Of a stretch of DNA of 63,217 nucleotides, positions 8,701-16,500 are shown piece by piece. A program made the position numbers and the translations under genes. Numbering within the stretch: the stretch's first letter is position 1; each line of letters starts with the position of its first letter. This DNA comes from a virus: the IMG/VR virus record IMGVR_UViG_3300008339_006649, positions 1-63,217 of that record, one strand, 5' to 3'. The notes under the pieces are model-generated. The model saw only the letters and a program-made list of their open reading frames with translations, was not told the DNA's origin and did not search any database.

Positions 8701-8923
8701 CAAAGTAAGACAAGACTTCTTGGATTCAGTTAACCCGATCTTGGATTCAATTAGAAGAGATAGAGGTTTAATTGACTTCCGTGTGACAGTTTCAAACACA
8801 CCTGAAGATTTAGATTCAAACACATTAACAGGTAAAATCTTCTTGAAACCTACAAGAGCGTTAGAATATATCGACATCGAGTTTGTGATTACACCAACGG
8901 GGGCGTCTTTCGATAACGTTTAA
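5720..8923 (+). CDS. Contractile tail sheath protein (T4 gp18-like), enlarged
   Basis: This 1067-residue protein forms the contractile sheath around the tail tube. The N-terminus, FVSPGVYTSERDLT, with ETLQGPAFEPIFITNFDEF and LFVTRVLGL, is the classical sheath start. The C-terminal region from about residue 810 (YPWILTRDT, IPPTSEVVKNLALTD, IAFPWFASAGYTRG, and NVRRLLLQARKLI) matches the conserved sheath core that forms the handshake lattice. Between them lies a long Gly/Ser/Thr-rich insertion (roughly 110-700), which makes the protein some 400 residues longer than T4 gp18 (659). This insertion probably forms the outer, surface-exposed domains. The gene has its own TATTTATA box and leader and is followed by a hairpin. 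Identification is firm. Confidence 0.95.
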   Translation: MASSNKVFVSPGVYTSERDLTFVAQSVGVTTLGVAGETLQGPAFEPIFITNFDEFQVYFGGTSPEKFVNTQIPKYELAYITKAYLQQSNQLFVTRVLGLSGYDAGPSWSIVTIGNVDSSSIVATGNTGPVNVLFTGTTGTSANITLTTVPSSLNVDGNFYNTYTEYNGGTSSVESDLKTYLSNQVNLAGTSSTGTTSMFWGIVSGGTFNLVTGGSINTVTAYTENFGVTSASGGTLNSTTNDAWFYGLFNYQNNTVNTYYGQGFGCSLGSLSGTGGNYSGSAKFYITNYSGTPYTEYDDMVVATLRSRGITTYSSTQHGPKFEVTGTTDVAMICTNTYSGVTKNPYLPFSISGVTYDGDNFEFETSMQSTDKNFIRKVFGGSNFGKNRTEVPLFVEETYSSLLLTGYRAGQIRGLYCDLVSLPGVTDVSSPDYSDSLGFYLEQYQTPETPYLVSELRGNKVYKLFKFVLISDGNAANTQVKMSIGNISFTNGTFDVFIRDFFDNDQNVKVIESFTNCSMDPSNNNYVANKIGTSNGEYQVKSKYVMLEMSDEAPIDALPCGFEGYISREYANATPPFVNYKTKYYTAGETIYNPPFGSSSGGDNPVISSGENPRKAYLGISNITGIDYDFYQYKGKQIPASLATDTTGIAWGYLTKGFHMDSGATVVTIANGYSTSGQSAFEVGVSSFNSEPTDASNAYYRLNTRKFTILAYGGFDGWDIYRESRTNTDTYALGQTGFKNGAATSVTYPTATGWGAFKAISGPNQESWANTDFYAYKWGQSTFANPEATNINVFATPGIDYVNNSNLVEDAIDMIETDRADSIYITTTPDFNLFLPTYQDIEEGLIYPQEVVDNLENTGIDSNYTATYYPWILTRDTVNNTQIYIPPTSEVVKNLALTDNIAFPWFASAGYTRGLVNAIRARRKLTQDDRDTLYKGRVNPIATFSDVGTVIWGNKTMQIRESALDRINVRRLLLQARKLISAVAIRLLFEQNDNKVRQDFLDSVNPILDSIRRDRGLIDFRVTVSNTPEDLDSNTLTGKIFLKPTRALEYIDIEFVITPTGASFDNV

Positions 8924-8943
8924 TAAAACAATAAAAAATAGAG

Positions 8944-8965
8944 TGGGGGGTAGAAATATCCCCCA
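8944..8965 (+). terminator. Hairpin after the sheath gene, possible weak terminator
   Basis: TGGGGG and CCCCCA pair across a 10-base loop just downstream of the sheath stop. The following bases are TTATATATTTATA rather than a pure T-run, so termination may be partial. The next TATTTATA box follows at once. Confidence 0.5.
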
Positions 8966-8970
8966 TTATA

Positions 8971-8978
8971 TATTTATA
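8971..8978 (+). promoter_or_regulatory. TATTTATA box upstream of the 8993 small gene
   Basis: This exact TATTTATA follows the sheath hairpin and is 14 bases from the next ATG. It probably drives the small gene and the HAD gene together. Confidence 0.55.
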
Positions 8979-8992
8979 GAAAAAATAAAGAC

Positions 8993-9130
8993 ATGAAAAT
9001 AGAGAAAAAATTAATAAAAGAATCTTTAGGGTACTCCCAAAAAGGTAAAAAAACGTTTTCTGATAAAAAACAAAACATAATCATTACTGAGTCTCAGTTA
9101 GAAAAATTATTGGAAAAACTTCAAAAGTAA
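8993..9130 (+). CDS. Small basic protein (45 aa) with ITESQLEKLL motif
   Basis: This short gene encodes 45 residues beginning MKIEKKLIKESLGYSQKGKK and ending in ITESQLEKLLEKLQK. It is lysine-rich and probably helical. The ITESQLEKLLEKL end resembles the LTESDLARIV tag at the start of the 3329 protein. It has a TATTTATA box 14 bases upstream, and its stop overlaps the ATG of the HAD gene (TAATG), which suggests translational coupling. The family is not recognised. The box, the overlap and the matched motif support a real gene. Confidence 0.6.
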   Translation: MKIEKKLIKESLGYSQKGKKTFSDKKQNIIITESQLEKLLEKLQK

Positions 9131-10005
9131 TGAATGTTAAAAGACACGTTTTAAATTATCTAAAAAATAGAAAACTGAATGAAGGGTTTACTGAAGAAGG
9201 AAGACCCGACACCAAATATTATGCTTTTGATTGGGACGATAACATTATGTTTATGCCGACCACAATAATATTATTATCAGAAAATGATGAAGAGGTACAC
9301 ATGTCTACTGAAGATTTTGCAGACCATAGACATGAAATAGGTAAATCTCCATTTAACTATAAGGGGACTGTTGTTATAGGGTATGCAAATAATCCATTTA
9401 GAAATTTTAGAACAGAAGGGGATAAAAGATTTGTTATAGATACAATGTTAGCCAAACCAGGACCATCTTGGAATGACTTTGTTGAATGTGTTAATGGGGG
9501 TTCAATTTTTGCTATTATAACTGCAAGGGGTCATAATCCTAAAGCGTTAAGAGAAGCGGTTTTTAATCTTATTATGAGTAACCATATGGGTATTAATAGT
9601 AATGTATTGGCGGAAAACCTTAGAAAATATCGTAACCTATATGATAATATTAACGATGATAACAAAAAGATTAAATCATTAACCAAACAAGACTTAAACG
9701 ACTATTTAGATTTGTGTAGGTTTGAACCCGTTACTTTTGGTGAAGGAGATGCTGCGAATCCTGAAGAAGGTAAAATTAAAGCAATGAGGTCTTTTATTAA
9801 TTATTGTAAAGAGATGGCTTCGGAGATAGGTCAGAAAGCTTTCTTTAAGAACGATGTTTCAAATAATGAAATTGAACCAATTATAGGGTTTTCTGACGAT
9901 GACCCAAGAAATATAGAAATGATGAAAGGGTTTTTAGAAAAAGAATATGAAAAAAATCCAGTAAGAACTTATTTAACAAAAGGAGGAAATAAAAAAGAAT
10001 TTTAA
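9130..10005 (+). CDS. HAD-superfamily phosphatase-like protein
   Basis: This 291-residue protein carries the HAD hydrolase motifs in order. Motif I is FDWDDN (nucleophile candidates D34 and D36), motif II is AIITARGHN (T132), and motif IV is GFSDDDPRN (D257-D259). The region between motifs II and IV is long (about 120 residues) and may be a cap that contains the motif III lysine. HAD enzymes hydrolyse phosphate esters through an aspartyl-phosphate; the substrate here is unknown, with nucleotides or DNA 3'/5' phosphates being plausible. The N-terminus MNVKRHVLNYLKNRKLNEG is a basic helix with an L-N-E site like those of other tagged proteins here. It is coupled to the preceding 45-residue gene and lies between the sheath and tube genes. 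Confidence 0.8.
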   Translation: MNVKRHVLNYLKNRKLNEGFTEEGRPDTKYYAFDWDDNIMFMPTTIILLSENDEEVHMSTEDFADHRHEIGKSPFNYKGTVVIGYANNPFRNFRTEGDKRFVIDTMLAKPGPSWNDFVECVNGGSIFAIITARGHNPKALREAVFNLIMSNHMGINSNVLAENLRKYRNLYDNINDDNKKIKSLTKQDLNDYLDLCRFEPVTFGEGDAANPEEGKIKAMRSFINYCKEMASEIGQKAFFKNDVSNNEIEPIIGFSDDDPRNIEMMKGFLEKEYEKNPVRTYLTKGGNKKEF

Positions 10006-10013
10006 TAATTATT

Positions 10014-10100
10014 ATGTTCTGGTCTAGTAATAGAATATTTGAAAGAAATTTAGAAGTAAATAGAAAAAAATTAAATACGATATATTTATTAGAAAAATAA
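10014..10100 (+). CDS. Possible 28-residue micro-ORF before the tube gene
   Basis: An ATG at 10014 opens a 28-residue frame (MFWSSNRIFERNLEVN...) that runs through the TATTTATT box of the tube gene and ends at 10100. There is no box of its own and no recognisable family. It may be chance coding capacity in an A-rich leader. Confidence 0.2.
   Translation: MFWSSNRIFERNLEVNRKKLNTIYLLEK
10083..10090 (+). promoter_or_regulatory. TATTTATT box (variant) upstream of tail tube gene
   Basis: TATTTATT, one base from the consensus, lies 32 bases before the tube ATG. The leader carries the same AAATTTAAATAC element (10105-10116) as the sheath leader, at a similar distance from the start. Confidence 0.5.
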
Positions 10101-10122
10101 AAGAAATTTAAATACACACAAT

Positions 10123-10611
10123 ATGGCTGATTTATTAATGAAAATGCCCTTTCAGTATGAACCTAAAAGAAAAAATAGATTCATCGTTACTTTCCCTTCT
10201 TCTTTGGGGATTAATTCTTGGTATGTTGAATCCACTTCAAGACCAAAAATCGAAATTAAAGATGTTGAGATACCTTTCTTAAATACTTCAACATATGTTG
10301 CTGGTCGTTTTAATTGGGGTTCACTTGATGTTACATTTAGAGACCCTATTGGTCCTTCAGCTGCACAAGCGTTAATGGAGTGGGTACGTTTACACGCCGA
10401 GTCTGTTACGGGACGTATGGGATATGCTGCAGGGTACAAAAAAGATATTGATTTAGAAATGTTAGACCCAACAGGAGTTGCGGTTGAAAAATGGATTTTA
10501 CAGGGTGTTTTCTTAACTAACGTGGACTTTGATTCATTAAGTTATAGTGAAGATGGTTTAATAACTGTTAAAGCAACTCTTAGACCTGATAGATGTATCT
10601 TAGTATACTAA
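10123..10611 (+). CDS. Tail tube protein (T4 gp19-like)
   Basis: This 162-residue protein is the subunit of the inner tail tube, through which DNA is delivered. It has the usual size and features of the gp19 family: an N-terminal basic stretch leading to RFIVTFPSSLGINSWYVEST, then VEIPFLNTSTYVAGRFNWGSLDVTFRDPIGPS, and a C-terminal beta-hairpin ending VKATLRPDRCILVY. RFNWGSLDVTFRD is the conserved central strand pair of T4-type tubes. It is expressed as a single unit, with its own TATTTATT box and leader and a strong terminator after it, consistent with a high copy number. Confidence 0.93.
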   Translation: MADLLMKMPFQYEPKRKNRFIVTFPSSLGINSWYVESTSRPKIEIKDVEIPFLNTSTYVAGRFNWGSLDVTFRDPIGPSAAQALMEWVRLHAESVTGRMGYAAGYKKDIDLEMLDPTGVAVEKWILQGVFLTNVDFDSLSYSEDGLITVKATLRPDRCILVY

Positions 10612-10632
10612 AATAAAATTAGAATATTTCAT

Positions 10633-10662
10633 AATCCCATCTATTTCAGGTGGGATTTTTTA
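10633..10662 (+). terminator. Rho-independent-type terminator after the tube gene
   Basis: AATCCCATC pairs with GGTGGGATT across a short loop and is followed by a T-run (TTTTTTATTT). It separates the tube gene from the gp26-like gene. Confidence 0.8.
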
Positions 10663-10706
10663 TTTACTAAAATTATTAATCGTTTATTTTTTAAGAAAAA
10701 ATTATT

Positions 10707-11465
10707 ATGGACCAATCTTTACAATACGGACAAATGGAATTTAATTTACCACACGACGTAGTCGCATTACCTTCAAGAGGGATTTTTTATAGACCTAAAA
10801 AAGAATCATTAAAAGTAGGATATTTAACCGCGGCAGATGAAAATCTTTTAATGTCTCAAAACACACCAAAAGAAGGAATTATTTCGGCACTTCTAAAAAC
10901 TAAAATTTATGAACCCGGTTTTGATGTTGGTCAGTTATTGGACACTGATGCTCAAGCTGTTTTAATATTTTTAAGAAACACCGCATTTGGTTCTGGTTAT
11001 TCATATAAATTAATAGACCCCGCAACAAATAAATATTTTGAGGTGGAAATAAATTTGGATGAATTAAATTTCCTACCATTAAAACATAATCCAGATAGTG
11101 ATGGTCTTTTTTCATATACACTTAAAAAATCAAATAAAAATATAAAGTTTAAGTTATTAAGTATTTCTGAAATAAATGAAATTGACAAATTAAAAGACCA
11201 ATATCCTGAAAATATGATTGCACCGACAATCACCAAAAAATTAGAAAAACATATAATTGAGTTGGATTCTGATAGAGACAGAATGAAAATTTCCAATTTT
11301 ATTAATCAAATGCCAATTTCAGATGCTAAAGACTTAAGAAAATTTATTTCAGAGTGTGAACCAAAATTAGATTTAACAAGAACAGTAACCGCCCCGTCAG
11401 GAGAAAAAGTGACCTTTGAGGTTATTTTTGGGGTGGAGTTTTTTCGGCCTTTCTTTTCATTATAA
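10707..11465 (+). CDS. Baseplate hub assembly protein (T4 gp26-like)
   Basis: This 252-residue protein shows the T4 gp26-family pattern: VALPSRGIFYRPKKESLKVGYLTAADENLLMS near the N-terminus, the usual 'LPSkG.fY ... v..lTa.eE..L' start of this baseplate family. It ends with an SGEKVTFEVIFGVEFFRPFFSL tail. In T4 the family acts in baseplate hub assembly. There is only a weak box upstream (TATTTACT at 10661). The last codons overlap an open +1 frame (11413-11598), entered at TTTTTTCGG (11439-11447), which has no ATG of its own and encodes a conserved-looking tail. Two products, terminated and frameshifted, are therefore likely. The other possibility is a single-base error in the T-run. Confidence 0.8.
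   Translation: MDQSLQYGQMEFNLPHDVVALPSRGIFYRPKKESLKVGYLTAADENLLMSQNTPKEGIISALLKTKIYEPGFDVGQLLDTDAQAVLIFLRNTAFGSGYSYKLIDPATNKYFEVEINLDELNFLPLKHNPDSDGLFSYTLKKSNKNIKFKLLSISEINEIDKLKDQYPENMIAPTITKKLEKHIIELDSDRDRMKISNFINQMPISDAKDLRKFISECEPKLDLTRTVTAPSGEKVTFEVIFGVEFFRPFFSL
11439..11447 (+). other. Candidate +1 ribosomal frameshift site TTT TTT CGG
   Basis: In the gp26-like frame the codons read GAG TTT TTT CGG CCT. A +1 slip of the Phe tRNA from TTT to TTC, at a pause on the rare CGG codon, would continue as GGC CTT TCT TTT CAT into the downstream open frame. This is the layout of known +1 sites, where a slippery P-site codon is followed by a slowly decoded codon. Confidence 0.5.
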
Positions 11466-11598
11466 AAAAGTATTACTTGATGAAATATATTATTTAGTCA
11501 AACACTGCGGATTTTCATATTCAGACATTTTAAAAATACCAACATATGAAAGAAGATATTTTATAGATAAATTTATAGAATCACTTAATAAAACATAA
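11446..11598 (+). CDS. Frameshift extension of the gp26-like protein (baseplate assembly)
   Basis: This open frame, +1 relative to the gp26-like gene, has no ATG; its only non-standard start is TTG at 11416. It encodes GLSFHYKKVLLDEIYYLVKH followed by CGFSYSDILKIPTYERRYF and a short basic end, about 50 residues. The 'FFGLS..YKK.LLDEI.YLV...GFSYSDIL..P.YERR.F' arrangement looks like a conserved small helical protein often encoded next to gp26-type genes. Combined with the upstream frame it gives a continuous product reading ...GVEFFGLSFHYKK. The lack of a start codon and the exact overlap argue for expression by +1 frameshifting, or for a base-call error in TTTTTT. Confidence 0.55.
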   Translation, partial: GLSFHYKKVLLDEIYYLVKHCGFSYSDILKIPTYERRYFIDKFIESLNKT

Positions 11599-11606
11599 CT
11601 AAATTC

Positions 11607-11614
11607 TATTTATA
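11607..11614 (+). promoter_or_regulatory. TATTTATA box upstream of tape measure gene
   Basis: This exact TATTTATA is followed by AAATAAAAATATT and the ATG 13 bases later, a typical spacing for the late genes here. Confidence 0.6.
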
Positions 11615-11627
11615 AAATAAAAATATT

Positions 11628-13550
11628 ATGTGGCTTTTTTTTGAAGGTGATGGAAATGTGACATCTAATGACGCGGCAGAAACACCTATTGGTAGTACTT
11701 CCGCATATAACGCGGACGCTCCACTTGAACAACTTGAAAGTTTAAAACAAGCTTATCAAAATTTTGTTGCCAGTATAACTAACGCTAAGACTGTCGTCCA
11801 AAACGTTAATAAATCCATGACTGAAATGGAGGGGTCAGCACTTGCTCTCCAAAGGTCTATGGGAGGTGTTGTTATGGGCGCCGAGCAATTTAGACAAAAA
11901 TTAATATCATCATACCATGCAAATTTAGATATTGGTGTAAGTTTTAAAGATACTTTAGAAAGTGTTGAAGGTATAGCCGCTGGAATGGGAAGAATGGTTA
12001 ACCCATCTGAAGAAGTGATTACAAATATGCTTGTATTGTCCAAAAGTACAGGTATGGCTGCTAAAGATATTGGGGGAATGGTTACAGACCTTGTAAGATT
12101 TGGAGGAACGCAATTAGAAGCAACCAAAAAAATAGAGACCCTTTCAAAATCGGCAAGAGCCGCAGGATTGAATGCTGCATCATTTGTAAAAAGTATTCAA
12201 ACTGATTTAAAAAAAGTTAGTGGTTTTGGTTTTAAAAGTGGTGTTGACGGGTTATCTAAAATGGTAAAACAGGCAATGTTATTAAGGACGACTGTACAGG
12301 CGATAGGTGCTCAAGAAGTTCAAAACACAGCATTAGATCCTGAAGGTGCAATTCAATTAGCTGCCGATTTTCAAATGTTAGGTGGTGCCGTTGGTAAACT
12401 TGCCGACCCATTCCAATTAATGTATATGGCTCAAAACGATGTTGAGGGGTTACAAAAAGAATTAGTTAACTCTACAAAGGCAGCAATGTCTTTTAATAAG
12501 GAAACAGGTAATTTTGATGTATCTACTGAAGATATGTACAGACTTAGACAACAGGCAAAACTTACAGGTGCAAATTTAGAAGATTTAGTTAACACAGGTA
12601 GAGAAGCTGCAAAGTTAGATTATTTAAGAGATAAGTTTGATTTAAAAGGTTTAGATGAGGATACTCAAAATTTAGTTGCCGGTTTAGCGGAAATTGGTGA
12701 AGGTGGGAAAGTATCAATAGATATACCAGGATTTAAAAAATTAGAAGCAGACACCGCCGACGGTTTAAAAGCCCAATTACAAAGTGCCGATGCACAAAAA
12801 GCATTGAAAGATTACCAAGACAAAGCGGCTATGACTGAAAAAGATTTGGCCATTGCACAACAAACTATTAGTGAAAAACAGGCGATAGATGTTAACATTA
12901 TTAAAGAAGCCGTATTGAAATCAATGTCCCAAGACCAACAAAAAGAACTTTTAGCTAGTATAAAAAAATCTAACGAAGATGTTGGTCAGGCTATGACGAC
13001 AATTGCTAATAGTAGCGCAACAGTGACAGGACCATTGGTAACTGGTGCCAATACCGCTACAAGTACAGGTGCTAAAAATTTTGCTGAAGGTGTTAAGGTT
13101 TCTGACAATTTACTCAAAAATGCATTCGAGAATATATCATTAGAATCTGATGTTGTTGATAATGGTAGTGATGATAATTTAGACCCCGATAACGATACAG
13201 GTCTTGAAGACGGGTTTATGGATAAAGGAACCCCAAAATTTATAAAATCCGGAAAAAATAAATTGCTACCATCAATAGATGACCAAATATTAGTTGCCCC
13301 AAACATTACTGACTATATTTCTAAATCACAAAAATTAAATGAAATGACAGGTTCATTAACAGATATGATGGGGGGTGGAAAAGTTGGAGGAGCAATAGAC
13401 ATCAATATTAATGTTGGTGGTTCGGTAACTGGAGATAGGAACGCAGATGTAAGTAAAATATTTAACGACCCAAAAGTACAAAAACAAATAATGGACACAG
13501 TTCTATATAAATTAGATGCATATAAAAGACAACAAGGTGTTTTGAAATAA
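11628..13550 (+). CDS. Tail tape measure protein (T4 gp29-like)
   Basis: This 640-residue protein is mostly helical, Ala/Lys/Gln-rich and Cys-free. It has long coiled-coil stretches (about 30-130 and 390-460) and the STGMAAKDIGGMV...KIETLSKSARAAGL region seen in tape measure proteins. The C-terminus is more polar (GGGKVGGAIDININVGGS) and ends in a helix (KQIMDTVLYKLDAYKRQQGV). Such proteins span the tube lumen, set tail length and are ejected on infection. The size is close to T4 gp29 (590). Its place between the tube and gp26-like genes and the giant baseplate genes supports the role. Confidence 0.75.
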   Translation: MWLFFEGDGNVTSNDAAETPIGSTSAYNADAPLEQLESLKQAYQNFVASITNAKTVVQNVNKSMTEMEGSALALQRSMGGVVMGAEQFRQKLISSYHANLDIGVSFKDTLESVEGIAAGMGRMVNPSEEVITNMLVLSKSTGMAAKDIGGMVTDLVRFGGTQLEATKKIETLSKSARAAGLNAASFVKSIQTDLKKVSGFGFKSGVDGLSKMVKQAMLLRTTVQAIGAQEVQNTALDPEGAIQLAADFQMLGGAVGKLADPFQLMYMAQNDVEGLQKELVNSTKAAMSFNKETGNFDVSTEDMYRLRQQAKLTGANLEDLVNTGREAAKLDYLRDKFDLKGLDEDTQNLVAGLAEIGEGGKVSIDIPGFKKLEADTADGLKAQLQSADAQKALKDYQDKAAMTEKDLAIAQQTISEKQAIDVNIIKEAVLKSMSQDQQKELLASIKKSNEDVGQAMTTIANSSATVTGPLVTGANTATSTGAKNFAEGVKVSDNLLKNAFENISLESDVVDNGSDDNLDPDNDTGLEDGFMDKGTPKFIKSGKNKLLPSIDDQILVAPNITDYISKSQKLNEMTGSLTDMMGGGKVGGAIDININVGGSVTGDRNADVSKIFNDPKVQKQIMDTVLYKLDAYKRQQGVLK

Positions 13551-13566
13551 AAAACACAAAATAATC

Positions 13567-13574
13567 TATTTATC
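13567..13574 (+). promoter_or_regulatory. TATTTATC box (variant) upstream of the 2163-aa baseplate gene
   Basis: TATTTATC, followed by ATAAAAAG, lies 13 bases before the ATG at 13588. The spacing matches the exact boxes. Confidence 0.5.
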
Positions 13575-13587
13575 ATAAAAAGACTAA

Positions 13588-16500
13588 ATGGAAAGTCCAC
13601 TATCGTTTAATTCGTCAGAAAATTTTAGAAAAAAATTATTAGTACGTAATCTACCACCGTATAAAGTAGATGGTTCTTTTAGTACTGGTGATAGACCCGC
13701 TGTTAGTGAATTTAGAATTTTAGATTACGCGATAGTTGATTCTACATCTGTAGATGTGATTGGGGACCAACAGGAAAGACTATTGTACCCAATAAATCAA
13801 TATGGTCCTGAAAATAAAAAAGAGTACGGAGATATTGTTAAAATCAATATTAATAGAAATTACAAAACTAATGAGGGAGAGTATGGGTTTCCCGATACAA
13901 TTAATAGTGATTTAGAACTAATTGGTGATAATTCAGAATTATATCATATAGTAAAAAACGTTTATAAACCACAAAACAATAGAAAAGATTATGGGGATAG
14001 CGTTTATTATATAAATGACGATTTAAATATACGTACAGTTGGTAGTGGAGAATATAATATTTCGGATACACTTAATAGTTACTTATTTCAAATAGGTAAT
14101 AATAGTGAAATAGAACATAAAGTATTAAACAAGTATAAACCAAGTAGTGGGACTATTGGTGGTTTTGGAGATACTAAATACGAAATAAACGACCTTTTAG
14201 TTTTATCCTCAAGTTTTAGACAAATATTTGGATACGGTATTTCATACACCATTAATAGTGAGTTAGAACAAGTTGGTAATATTCAAGAAGAATATTTGAT
14301 AGTTAAAAACAAATATTCCCCCGAAAACTCTAACCAATACGGAGAAACAAGATATGATATTAATGCTGATTTAACATTAGGGTCCAATGAGGGTGAATAT
14401 AATTATGGTGATACTATTGGTGACGAACTAGAACTTAAAGGTATTGAATTAAGACCAAAATTATTCACAAATAATGAATATAGACCTGAAGATGGTCAAA
14501 GTGTTTTTGTTGTTGAACCTTATAATATACTTAAAAATTTAATTATTGGTTCGGGTAACTATGGATATCCCGATACAATTGGAAGTGAGTTAGAAGTCGA
14601 AGGTAAAACAGACAGACCAATTCTAATTGCGACTAACCAATACGGACCTGATAACCCTATTAAGGGTGAGGTAAATATCAATGTAAATCAACAAACAAAT
14701 TCAAACGAAGGGGAATACGGATTTCCTGATACTATTGGTAGTGAGTTAGAAAACATTGGAATTGACGAAAGAAAACCTACATTTCTATCCAATCCTTGGG
14801 GACCTGAAGGTGACCAAAGTACCACAGAAATTGACCCTTACGCTAAAGTTAAAAACTTAACAATTAATGCTGGTAATTACGATGTTACCGACACTGACCA
14901 AAATGAATTAGAATATGTTGGTGGTTTAAAAGAAACTGAGGCGTATATTAAAAACAAATATGTTACCGGTGACGGAGATTATAACCTATTAACAATAACA
15001 GACTTACAATATCAAACAACAGGATTACCTTACGCCAATTCAGATTCTACATTCGTTTTTGTACCATCAACATATACACCGGCAAGTATTTTAATAAGTG
15101 ATAACCCTAACGGATCTGAAGGTAGCCTTTCACAAGATTCTCAGTTAGCGGCTCTCGGAGCTAAACAATTACAAAAAGAATTTAGACATAGAGTTGCTTT
15201 AGAGCTTTTACAACAAACATTAGGTAGAGTAAATGTTTTAAATACTAATATTGATGCTGATACAGGAGAAATTTCAACAAAACCAAATTTAGACCCATTT
15301 AACGCTATAGGATTACTTACGGGTAACATACCTATCATAGAAAGAAATTACTCAATAACTAATCCTGAATTATTTTTAGGTCAAGGTATAAATTTTGCGG
15401 CTAAATTAGCCGGAACATATTCTCCTTATTCTTATATACCTGGTGATTATTTTACGTATCCTGATAAAAATGGATTTGGGGCCTATGATAATGTATTTTC
15501 GGCTATCGGAGGAGCAATCGCAGGATTAATTCAGATGGTTAATCCAAATAATAATAATTCTTCCGAATTATTTTTAGAACACACTACGATATCGACTAGA
15601 CATTTATTGTACGACCAATTAAAATATAATAATTTTAGACCTGACTATAAAGTGGGTACGGATTTAACTGCACCTCCAGGTAAATTTTATGTTGGGACAC
15701 GTAAGAATGAAATAACAGAAATTGTACAAGGGGACCAACAACCAAAAGGCAAAAACAACAAGTTAAATATAGGACCTGTATTGGGTTATGGTAATATAGG
15801 TAAACAATATGAGGGCGAAAGAATTAGTGACAGGTTATTTGGTTTAAACACTAGAAATTTCTTTAGTAGTGGTTTTGTTAATGGTAGTAATAAAAATAAT
15901 GCTAACGTTGGAATATCAGGAGGGTTTACATGGTTATCAAACGATAATTATGTTTTACCTGGTGATTTCCAAGGACCGCTAAATGAAAAATTCCAAGATA
16001 ATTCTGATTTTGAGTTTTCACAATTAAGTAGCACTTACGAAACTACAAAATCAAGTAACTATGAATTTACTGAAGGTTCGTTATTGGATGTTACTCAGAA
16101 ATTAGTAGATGCGGGTAGTAAGTCAAACAATCAGTTAGAACATGTCGGAAACGCAATTAACCAAGTTTCAAAAGTTTTTAATGATGGATATATTGAGTTA
16201 ACAAAAGGGTCTAGAGTTATTAGATATACCACACCCAATTCAAAACCCGACTCAACAAAATCAGTGCAAGGATATGAATATTGTAGATTATTCACAAAAG
16301 ATAGACCTTACTATACGTTTGATGAGTTACAAAAAACAGACGGTAACATTAGAAAATATACAAATTCAGTATTAGATAATACTTACAACTTAAATATCGC
16401 ACCATTAAATATGGTTGAGGGTGTTGAGTCCACAAATATTATTGATGGTAAAGTAAAAAAATACATGTTATCATTAGAAAATTTGGCTTGGAGAACATCT

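Noticed and set aside
8449-8877. 142-codon antisense ORF within the sheath gene
   Set aside because: It opposes the most conserved part of the sheath gene and has no box or recognisable motif.
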